Assembly: GCF_030546745.1 (NCBI RefSeq)
Contig: NZ_JAUOPD010000022.1
Span: 1 to 57,076 of the forward strand
DNA length: 57,076 nt
Reading direction: 5' to 3'
Source of the DNA: Thalassotalea sp. 1_MG-2023
Lineage (GTDB): Bacteria > Pseudomonadota > Gammaproteobacteria > Enterobacterales > Alteromonadaceae
This document shows positions 19,445-27,131 of the stretch, piece by piece. The notes below the pieces were generated by a model that had not been told where the DNA came from, did no database searches, and worked only from the letters and a program-made list of their open reading frames with translations. The position numbers and the translations under genes are program-made. Every line of letters begins with the position of its first letter. Position 1 is the first letter of the stretch.

Positions 19445-21133
19445 TTATTTAGCATTTTCTTTGATAAAGTGCTGATAATCCGCCACGTGAGGCTTGTCAA
19501 TTAGCACTTTACTCATAGGGTCAATGATCACTAAATCATTAGGTAACACCTCTATCGTTTGAGGATGAGTCAAGTCGAGTGTTAGCATTTTTCCATTCAC
19601 TGATACATCTAAAGGTAATGGGAAAGGCAAATCATTTGGCGTTTTCCACTGCAATGTTAAACGATTATCAGTTTTGGTTTGCATGATTTCAGGTAACTTA
19701 GCTTGATAGAAATAAACATCAAAAAACCATTTAAAATCTTTGCCCGTTAAGCGGTTAACAATACGAAGAAAGTCTTCAGTATCAGCAAGTACCGGTTTGA
19801 AATTACCAGGGGTTGGCTTTGCTGTGCCATACACTAGTTCAGTAGTTGCATTGAAAAAGTGTTCATCACCAATAATGTTACGTAAAGTATGTAATACCCA
19901 GGGTGCTTTCGCGTAAATATCTGCTCCTGGACCACCTTTTTCTTCTTGGTAAACACCTTCTACAGTTAATAATTTTTTACTCACTATCGGCGCTTTATTT
20001 CGTACTTTTAATCGCATATCAAACATGTGCGACATATAAGCAGTTTGACCATGTAAGTAATATTCGTATAACGGGTGCATATAAGCGCCAAAGCCCTCAT
20101 GTAACCACATAGCATTGGCATTTTTATTGGTTAACTGATTTGCAAACCATTCATGAGCGAATTCATGAAACATCAACCAGTCAAAACCATATTTATCAGT
20201 TATGTAATTATTACCATAAGCATTAATCGTTTGATGTTCCATACCTAAATGAGGGGTATCAACAACACCTATTTTGTCTTGGCCAAATGGATAAGGGCCA
20301 ATTTTACGTTCAAAGAACGTGGTTATGTCTAGCAACTCTTGTACTAGCTTTTTAGCACCTTCTTTGTTTTCTGGAAGGTGATAAAACTCAACTGGAATTT
20401 CATTGCCATACTGGCTGTTAAACGTTGTTTTAATGACTTCATAAGGGCCCACGTTTATAGCAACACCATACGTATTTAATTGTGATAATGCTTTCCAATG
20501 ATAGGTATCTGTTGTTTCACCTTTAGTTACCGACTGCAGTGTACCATTTGCCGCGGCAACCAATCCTTTAGGAACAGTAATATGCATAGTTGTCGTTTTT
20601 GGCTCACCTATAGGGTTATCAATACATGGCCAAAATAAGTCACACCCTTCACCTTGAACAGCCGTAGCAATCCAGTCTTTACCACTCGATGTTTTCGCCC
20701 AAACAAAACCACCATCCCAAGGCGCTTTTACGGCTTCTCGAGGAACGTCCGAATAGTGTATTTCAACGGTAAATTTACCCTTTATTTTGTTAGGTAAATT
20801 GATTAAAAGTAACCCTTCTGGATTACTGTATTGGTTTTCATCAATGATTTTGCTGTTGATCAGCACTTTATTAATAGAAAAAAAGTTATCTAAATTGATA
20901 CCAACGTTGTTCCTTGAATGGTCACTAACAAGGGTTAGTATGCCCGTGCCATTAATTGCTTTCTCTTTTGGCAATATGGTGAAATGAAGCTCTGCATGTT
21001 GCAACAAAAGCCCTTGCTGTGATGTTGGTAACGGGCCGTCACTTCCCATGGTGTATTGACTACGTTCAAAGGCAATCACACCACCCGATAAAACAAGCAA
21101 ACTAACTAATATACTCGCGATCAAACATCTCAT
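19445..21133 (-). CDS. exported M1-family metallopeptidase
   Basis: Zinc aminopeptidase-like enzyme with a signal peptide (about residues 1-20). Catalytic zinc site HEFAH, with E 18 residues after the second histidine (LHEGF), the classic HExxH-x18-E. The exopeptidase GAMEN motif appears as the variant GMEHQ just upstream. An N-terminal beta-sandwich domain (about 30-230) is typical of M1 enzymes, but the long C-terminal helical domain of PepN is absent. ATG at 21133 has GAGGA 8 bases upstream; an ATG 10 codons earlier has no site. Probably periplasmic peptide degradation; a single gene. Confidence 0.88.
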   Translation of the reverse strand: MRCLIASILVSLLVLSGGVIAFERSQYTMGSDGPLPTSQQGLLLQHAELHFTILPKEKAINGTGILTLVSDHSRNNVGINLDNFFSINKVLINSKIIDENQYSNPEGLLLINLPNKIKGKFTVEIHYSDVPREAVKAPWDGGFVWAKTSSGKDWIATAVQGEGCDLFWPCIDNPIGEPKTTTMHITVPKGLVAAANGTLQSVTKGETTDTYHWKALSQLNTYGVAINVGPYEVIKTTFNSQYGNEIPVEFYHLPENKEGAKKLVQELLDITTFFERKIGPYPFGQDKIGVVDTPHLGMEHQTINAYGNNYITDKYGFDWLMFHEFAHEWFANQLTNKNANAMWLHEGFGAYMHPLYEYYLHGQTAYMSHMFDMRLKVRNKAPIVSKKLLTVEGVYQEEKGGPGADIYAKAPWVLHTLRNIIGDEHFFNATTELVYGTAKPTPGNFKPVLADTEDFLRIVNRLTGKDFKWFFDVYFYQAKLPEIMQTKTDNRLTLQWKTPNDLPFPLPLDVSVNGKMLTLDLTHPQTIEVLPNDLVIIDPMSKVLIDKPHVADYQHFIKENAK

Positions 21134-21337
21134 GATGTCGTCCTCAAAATGAAAAACTTTCATTAACTTAGCTTGTTATCGGTTATGGTAAAAGAAAATT
21201 GCGATTAACAACGAAAAGAACAGTATGAATTACATACAAGGTATCTATGAACTAAAAATTAAGCCGGAAAAAACTATCGAAAAATATACATCAATCGATA
21301 TTTGACAAAAAATCATGATCAAATACACAAATAAACG

Positions 21338-21811
21338 CTACATTAATAGCGTATTGTCTATACGGGTAAAGTCGCTAGCAGCATTAATTAACGAGGCCGC
21401 TGTTAATTGCGCCACACCAAACACATGTGTTTGACATTGGTACTTATCAGCAACTTTTTCTAACAATAAATCAAAATCGCCATCGCCAGAAAGTAAGATT
21501 ACTTTATCAACGTCTGGGGCTGCATCAAGCACATCAATTGCGATACCTACGTCCCAATCTCCTTTTGCCGAGCCATCACTTCGTTGTATAAATGGCTTTA
21601 ATTTAACATCAAAGCCTATATGCTTTAACGCCGTTTGGAACTTATGTTGCTGATCATCATCACGCGCGATGGCATAAGCATTAGCCATTACAATATCACC
21701 CTGCTGGCTTATCTGCTGCCAAAACTGACGATAATTAAATTGCCTACCGAATGCCTGACGGGTGGTGTAGTAAATATTTTGAACATCAACAAAAATAGCG
21801 ATTTTGCTCAC
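21338..21811 (-). CDS. NYN domain protein (LabA/DUF88 family)
   Basis: PIN-like nuclease fold of the NYN family. Acidic residues for metal binding are visible in FVDVQN, in DWDVGIAIDVL and in LLSGDGDFDLLL, in the usual order. I place the start at a GTG (21811, protein starts MSKIAIFVDVQN) because AGGA lies 9 bases upstream and the family begins here; upstream codons to 21877 stay open but are unlike the family. 157 residues. A role in RNA turnover is inferred from the fold only. Divergent from dbpA across 89 bases. Confidence 0.85.
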   Translation of the reverse strand: MSKIAIFVDVQNIYYTTRQAFGRQFNYRQFWQQISQQGDIVMANAYAIARDDDQQHKFQTALKHIGFDVKLKPFIQRSDGSAKGDWDVGIAIDVLDAAPDVDKVILLSGDGDFDLLLEKVADKYQCQTHVFGVAQLTAASLINAASDFTRIDNTLLM

Positions 21812-21900
21812 GAAACAATCCTGAAAAAGTAAAAACATTCGCACTATATCACCTATGCTCTGATATAATCTAAACAATTCACATTAATAAGGTTTATCGA

Positions 21901-23286
21901 TTGTCTGCTCTCTCTTTTTCTAACACTGTACTTAGCTCTGAACTAACAGAGAACTTAACACGATTAGGTTATTTAGAAATGACACCTATTCAAGAAAGAG
22001 CATTACCAAAAATACTGGCGGGCCAAGACATTATTGGTCAAGGTAAAACCGGTTCTGGTAAAACAGCTACGTTCTCATTAGGGCTATTACATAACTTAAA
22101 CGTTAAACGTTTTCGAGTACAGTCACTTGTTTTATGTCCAACCCGAGAACTTGCAGACCAAGTTGCCAAAGAAATAAGAAAATTAGCTGCAGCTATTCAC
22201 AATGTAAAAGTTTTAACATTGTGTGGTGGCACACCAATGGGCCCGCAAATTGGTTCACTTGAACATGGTGCGCATATTATTGTGGGCACACCAGGACGCA
22301 TTGAAGATCACCTACGTAAAGGTCGGTTAGACTTATCAGAGCTCAATACTCTCGTGTTAGATGAAGCTGATAGAATGTTAGAAATGGGTTTTCAGCCGGC
22401 ATTAGAGTTAATTTTTTCTCATTGCCCAACAGAAAGACAATCTTTACTTTTTAGCGCTACATTTCCCGACAAAATACAAGCCATGGCTAATCAGATCATG
22501 CAAAAGCCTGAACTGATAAAAGTTGAGAGTAGTCATAACCATTCAAGCATTGAGCAACACTTTTTTGAAGTAGACAACAATGATGGGCGTACCACAGCGG
22601 TCGCTTTATTATTACAACAATTTCAACCGAACTCTTGCGTGGTTTTTTGTAATACTAAATTAGAAACACAAGCATTGAGTGATTCGTTAATTCAACGTGG
22701 TTTTAGCTGCGCAGCATTACACGGAGACTTAGAACAGCGTGACCGTGATCAAACGTTAATTCGCTTTGCCAATAAAAGCGTTAACATTCTTGTTGCTACT
22801 GATGTAGCCGCTCGCGGTCTTGATATTGACAATATAACGATGGTGTTAAACTACCACATTGCTCACGATCCAGAAATTCACGTTCATCGCATTGGTCGTA
22901 CTGGACGCGCCGGAAATACAGGCATCGCCTGTTCGTTAATGAGTAATAAAGAAGCACACAAAGTAATACGGTTAGAAGAATATTTAGCCTTAGAAATTCA
23001 CGCAAAGCCTTTACCTAATAACGATGTATTAAATAATCCTATTTCAATGGCCCCTATGACAACTATTCAAATTGATGGCGGTAAAAAACAAAAGCTACGC
23101 CCTGGAGACATTCTTGGTGCTTTAACCGCTAACAATGCGATTGATGGTGATACCATAGGAAAAATACAAATGACCCCATTAAAGGCTTATGTTGCTGTAA
23201 AACGCACAGTTGCTAAAAAAGCATTAAAGGTTATTTCCGAAGGTAAAATGAAAGGACGGAATTTTCGTGCACGGATTATTAAGTAA
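21901..23286 (+). CDS. dbpA: ATP-dependent RNA helicase DbpA
   Basis: DEAD-box helicase acting in 50S subunit assembly through hairpin 92 of 23S rRNA. Helicase motifs: GKTGSGKT, PTRELADQ, TPGRIEDH, VLDEADRMLEMGF, FSATF, LHGDLEQRDRDQ, VATDVAARGLDI, HRIGRTGRAG. The C-terminal RNA-binding domain (about 385-460), with IDGGKKQKLRPGDILGALT, is the DbpA hallmark that fixes it on 23S rRNA. Starts at TTG with AAGG 8 bases upstream. 461 residues, full length. Confidence 0.95.
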   Translation: MSALSFSNTVLSSELTENLTRLGYLEMTPIQERALPKILAGQDIIGQGKTGSGKTATFSLGLLHNLNVKRFRVQSLVLCPTRELADQVAKEIRKLAAAIHNVKVLTLCGGTPMGPQIGSLEHGAHIIVGTPGRIEDHLRKGRLDLSELNTLVLDEADRMLEMGFQPALELIFSHCPTERQSLLFSATFPDKIQAMANQIMQKPELIKVESSHNHSSIEQHFFEVDNNDGRTTAVALLLQQFQPNSCVVFCNTKLETQALSDSLIQRGFSCAALHGDLEQRDRDQTLIRFANKSVNILVATDVAARGLDIDNITMVLNYHIAHDPEIHVHRIGRTGRAGNTGIACSLMSNKEAHKVIRLEEYLALEIHAKPLPNNDVLNNPISMAPMTTIQIDGGKKQKLRPGDILGALTANNAIDGDTIGKIQMTPLKAYVAVKRTVAKKALKVISEGKMKGRNFRARIIK

Positions 23287-23472
23287 TAATGTTGTGCTGC
23301 CTTAAAACGCTAACGCATAACAATGTGTCTAAGATTTTTACAACAAGTATCGACATTAAAAACACAATAACCATAAGCATTTGAATATATGTAGAAAAAT
23401 AATAACGGCGTGTTTTTTGCCTAGTTAAGTCTATAGGTTCATTAAATACACTCTCATTATAAAGAGAACAAT

Positions 23473-24105
23473 ATGACGTTAACAATTATTAAATCATCGT
23501 TAGTTTCCTTATTAGTATTAGCCACTAGTTACGCACATGGTACGCTAATAGATTTTGATACTGATGCAAATGGCAACGTTATTACTGCCAATACTGCAAT
23601 AACCAACCAGTATCAAAACTGGGGAGTAACTTTTGCAGGCTTTGAAGACAACGCTTCAATAAATATCAACGCAGCACCTGATCCTGATGGCGTAACAGCA
23701 CCCAGTGGCAGTAATGTATTAACTAATTGTGCTGTTGCAAGCTTAGGCTGCCCAGGCAATAGAGCTGATATCGTAGAAATATTATTTAGTGGTAGTAGCT
23801 CTAATATATCGCTTATGCTTGATACCCTAGGCTCAAGTTCAGTAACTTTTGAACTTTACGATATCAATAACTTACTTTTAGAAACTAAAACTGTTTCATC
23901 TAATACATCAACATATGTACCTGTAAGTTTTTCATCAGTGGGCGTGAGCAAAATTTTAGGCTTGCAGCCTAATGAAAGTTGGGCATGGGCGATGGACGAT
24001 CTTTCATTTGACATGAATTTAAGCGCTGAGATACCTGAACCTTCAATCATCTTCATACTATCACTAGGACTATTAGCTTTACGCTTTTCTAGAGTAAAAA
24101 AATAA
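23473..24105 (+). CDS. PEP-CTERM exported protein
   Basis: 210-residue secreted protein with a signal peptide (about 1-21) and a C-terminal sorting tag: IPEPSIIF, then a hydrophobic span and FSRVKK. This is the PEP-CTERM signal recognised by exosortase, normally linked to exopolysaccharide-producing bacteria. The mature region looks like a beta-rich, Ser/Asn/Thr-rich domain with two cysteines, of the kind in adhesion or matrix proteins. Function otherwise unknown. AAAGAG lies 9 bases before the ATG, and a clear terminator follows. Confidence 0.85.
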   Translation: MTLTIIKSSLVSLLVLATSYAHGTLIDFDTDANGNVITANTAITNQYQNWGVTFAGFEDNASININAAPDPDGVTAPSGSNVLTNCAVASLGCPGNRADIVEILFSGSSSNISLMLDTLGSSSVTFELYDINNLLLETKTVSSNTSTYVPVSFSSVGVSKILGLQPNESWAWAMDDLSFDMNLSAEIPEPSIIFILSLGLLALRFSRVKK

Positions 24106-24123
24106 CCTGATAAGTATAGTAAG

Positions 24124-24153
24124 ACTAAGCGTGAATTTACGCGCTTAGTTTTA
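24124..24153 (+). terminator. terminator of PEP-CTERM gene
   Basis: Stem ACTAAGCGTG (24124-24133) / CGCGCTTAGT (24140-24149), 10 pairs with one G-T, followed by TTTTAC. Confidence 0.8.
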
Positions 24154-24362
24154 CTGTCTAATAGATAGTTTTAAAACCGACAGACAAATATTTACTTAGC
24201 CTCGCGACTACATCAAACACTCCTTAACCTCTCATCAAGCACTTAACGCATCACAACGTAATCAATAAAATTACATAAGATAACATTTAACTACTTGTCG
24301 TTTTTAATGACTGCCTCTAACATCGAACACACTGATTTTTAGGCAACTTTAAGAAAAACATA

Positions 24363-25142
24363 ATGAAACATTACCTTTCAGCACTCATCCTAACTTTAGG
24401 TCTTAGTGCCAATATTAGTCACGCAACTATAGTTGAATTTCAAACCTCTCATGGTAACTTCAAAGTCAACTTGCATGACGAAACCACGCCAAAAACCGTA
24501 GAGAATTTTCTCGCATACGTCAATGATGGCAAGTATGACAATACGATTATTCATCGTACAGTTGACGATTTCGTTGTTCAGGGCGGTGGAGCAAAATTTG
24601 AAGGTGAATTACCGCCAGAATGGATTGAAACAAATGGTACTATTGAAAACGAGCCTGTTTATTCAAACGTAACAGCAACAATATCCATGGCTAAACAAAA
24701 AGGAAAAATCAACAGTGCGAACAGCCAATGGTTTATTAACTTAAAAAACAACGCCTCTACTTTAGATCCTATTGACGTCTACGGTGGTGGTGCTTATGCT
24801 GTTTTTGGCGAGGTAATTGAAGATGGCATGGATGTTGTTAACGCAATTGCAGAAGTCCCGCGTTGTAACACTGGCCATGGTGGTTTCCAAGAGTTACCAA
24901 TGCCCGATTATGAAGATCAATGTGGAGATACAAACGCAGTTCCTTCACAAGAAAATTTTGTGACTATTTATCAAGTTGTTATTTATGATGCAACCGTCAG
25001 TACTGATGCTGATTTAACCTCAACAAAAAACACACTTTATGAAAAAAGCTTAGAACAACCTAAATCTGGCGGCAGCAGTGGCGGCTCATTCGGCTGGCTT
25101 TCGTTAATGCTGTGCGCTCTCCCTTTGTTACGTAAAAAGTAA
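24363..25142 (+). CDS. exported cyclophilin with GlyGly-CTERM tag
   Basis: Peptidyl-prolyl cis-trans isomerase of the cyclophilin type. Signal peptide about 1-21; the cyclophilin core runs from about 22 to 210 (TPKTVENFLAYV, IIHRTVDDFVVQGG, SQWFINLKNN, YAVFGEVIEDGMDVV). The C-terminus is a GlyGly-CTERM signal: GGSSGGS, a hydrophobic span, and RKK, processed by rhombosortase and linked to type II secretion in many Alteromonadales and Vibrio. Most periplasmic cyclophilins lack this tag, so surface display or export is likely. Single gene with a long hairpin after it. Confidence 0.9.
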   Translation: MKHYLSALILTLGLSANISHATIVEFQTSHGNFKVNLHDETTPKTVENFLAYVNDGKYDNTIIHRTVDDFVVQGGGAKFEGELPPEWIETNGTIENEPVYSNVTATISMAKQKGKINSANSQWFINLKNNASTLDPIDVYGGGAYAVFGEVIEDGMDVVNAIAEVPRCNTGHGGFQELPMPDYEDQCGDTNAVPSQENFVTIYQVVIYDATVSTDADLTSTKNTLYEKSLEQPKSGGSSGGSFGWLSLMLCALPLLRKK

Positions 25143-25156
25143 CGCTCGCTTTCCGT

Positions 25157-25210
25157 GTTGCTAACCTACATAGGCTGATATTATTTATGTGGGTTAGCAA
25201 CTCTTAATTT
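25157..25210 (+). terminator. long hairpin after cyclophilin gene
   Basis: Near-perfect 16-base-pair stem (25157-25172 with 25186-25201, one T-G pair), 13-base loop, followed by TCTTAATTT. Confidence 0.75.
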
Positions 25211-25406
25211 AACGGCAGTATAGTTAATAAACACGTTGAATTAACATCACTTTTCTTTTTGATTTTCAAGCCCCCAAATTACAGCTCATAGCAGTCTAAC
25301 TTTTGCCGTTAAAATAAAAATAGAACAGAAAAATATTTACTCAAACGATAAAGTTAATATAGGATTTCGAAAAAATATCATTATAAGCAGTACAAGAGTA
25401 AAAATA

Positions 25407-25881
25407 ATGGAACAACTGTTTCAATATTTAGAAATAATGACTTTTATCATCACCATTTTTCGGTGTACCTTCGGCAATCTACGCCTACATTAAAGAACAA
25501 AATAAACAAAGGCTAGAACGAGAATATGGTACATTTGATTCTTTAGATGAGAAATACATTGAAATTCAGCAACTTTGTATTGAGCATCCAGAACTAGATG
25601 TCTTTGATTCCCCGTATGCATCAACAAGGGATTTAACCGAAACACAACAAAAACAAGAAGAAGCTATTTTATTAATAAGAATAACCATATTCGAGCGTGC
25701 TTATTTGATGTATAACCGCGTAATCTTTGGTTCACAAACCGATCAGTGGCAAGGATGGGAACTCGAAATAAAAGAGTGGTTTTTAAGGAAAAACTTTCGT
25801 GAGGTCTGGGTCGTTCATGGTAAGTATTTTGATACTTCTTTTTTTAGGCATTTTGAAAAAGTTTATCATGCAACAAAATAA
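25407..25881 (+). pseudogene. frameshifted gene for a small membrane-anchored protein
   Basis: Two frames join into one sensible protein if one T is removed from the TTTTT run at 25456-25460. The first frame gives MEQLFQYLEIMTFIITIF and stops at about 25493 if unshifted. The second continues FGVPSAIYAYIKEQ and runs to TAA at 25879-25881. The restored product would be 157 residues: one N-terminal membrane span, a charged stretch (KEQNKQRLERE), then a soluble domain rich in aromatic residues (QWQGWELEIKEWF). Family not recognised. A hairpin terminator follows at 25892-25928. It may be a real recent disruption or a base-call error in the homopolymer. Confidence 0.7.
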
Positions 25882-25891
25882 CGACATTCTG

Positions 25892-25928
25892 TGTACGTTT
25901 GATTAATGGGTACTCCCTCAAACGTACA
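25892..25928 (+). terminator. hairpin after frameshifted gene
   Basis: Perfect 11-base-pair stem TGTACGTTTGA / TCAAACGTACA with a 15-base loop, followed by ATCTTCTATTTT. Confidence 0.65.
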
Positions 25929-26039
25929 ATCTTCTATTTTATCTTGCTCTACAAATTCCTAAAATGTTTGAACCCTATCAATTGTGGTTAATTCACATAT
26001 ACGTAATATATTGCTTGTTGTCATTTTATTCGTACAATA

Positions 26040-27038
26040 ATGCACTGCTTAGAAAATAGCACAGGGGAATTACCGTTGTTTTATGAAGGTTCTGAAAAGA
26101 AAACAGAGTTAATTGTTGATTGTAAGCAATTAAACTTACTTACTGACATTGATACGTGTGTTTGGACAGATCTCGTAAACGCTTGCAATGCAAAAATTTT
26201 GTCTTCTATTGAAAACAAACATTGCCGCGCGTATTTATTGTCAGAGTCGAGCCTTTTTATTTGGAAAGACCGCTTATTAATTATCACCTGTGGTGTTACT
26301 CAACTGGTAAATTCAGCCATTTTTTTCTTCGAAAAATATGGCATCGACGTAGTAGAACATTTCATTTATCAACGAAAAAATGAATATTTTTCTCATGCAC
26401 AATCAAGTAATTTTGGTCAAGACGCGAAGCGATTACAAGATTATGTGTCAGGAAATGCATTTCGCTTCGGTAACTTAGATAGTCATCACAATTATTTATT
26501 TCAGCTGACTAATAACCGCAAATGTACACCTAAAACTAAAACCTATGAACTGACCACCTACCAAATAAGTGATCGCGCATCAGAAATATTAACTAACCCT
26601 CAGCTTGCAGCAAAAGATGTGAGGAAATTTTTACAGCTTAACCGATTAATTCCAGGCTTTACGTTAGATGATTTTGTATTTGAGCCTTTTGGTTACTCTT
26701 TAAATGCTATTAAAGATGAATGGTATTTTACCATTCACGTAACTCCACAACGTGGCAGTAGTTATATCTCTTTTGAGTCAAATATCAACTTATTAGCCTT
26801 AGTGCCTATTATTCTTGAGGTATTAACACCTAATGCATTCGATTTACTGACCTTTAATGAGACTAATTTCGATACGTTTGCAGCAAAATATATCGATAAT
26901 ACCTATATATGTCAGTCGAATGTATCAAAACACATTGAACACAGTTACCAAGTTAACTTTGCCCATTATATCTTGCCACAATCACAACAAACTTCACCTG
27001 TTGAATTAGCGTTAGACAAAAGTTACTTCACGTTATAA
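26040..27038 (+). CDS. speD: eukaryotic-type S-adenosylmethionine decarboxylase proenzyme
   Basis: Pyruvoyl enzyme making decarboxylated SAM for spermidine synthesis. It aligns by eye with human AMD1, not with the short bacterial SpeD. Shared features: FYEGSEK near the start, the self-cleavage site LLSESS (E69-S70), TCG with C84 exactly 14 residues after S70 as in the human S68/C82 pair, and FGYSLN followed by TIHVTP (processing Ser and His). Length (332) matches the eukaryotic class. Start uncertain: the ATG at 26040 has no ribosome site, whereas a TTG at 26076 has AGGGGA 7 bases upstream. No spermidine synthase gene is nearby; the next gene is a radical SAM enzyme. Confidence 0.88.
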   Translation: MHCLENSTGELPLFYEGSEKKTELIVDCKQLNLLTDIDTCVWTDLVNACNAKILSSIENKHCRAYLLSESSLFIWKDRLLIITCGVTQLVNSAIFFFEKYGIDVVEHFIYQRKNEYFSHAQSSNFGQDAKRLQDYVSGNAFRFGNLDSHHNYLFQLTNNRKCTPKTKTYELTTYQISDRASEILTNPQLAAKDVRKFLQLNRLIPGFTLDDFVFEPFGYSLNAIKDEWYFTIHVTPQRGSSYISFESNINLLALVPIILEVLTPNAFDLLTFNETNFDTFAAKYIDNTYICQSNVSKHIEHSYQVNFAHYILPQSQQTSPVELALDKSYFTL

Positions 27039-27131
27039 ATAAACAATCATTATCTATATTATCAATTCGCTCGACCATTTATATTGACTGCGCTACGATG
27101 GCTACTGCGAAAATCAAATAATAATGCATTT

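Noticed and set aside
25456-25460. Programmed +1 frameshift as explanation for the split gene
   Set aside because: The T5 run has no known slippery or stimulatory element nearby, and a single-base insertion or sequencing error is simpler; kept only as a possibility.
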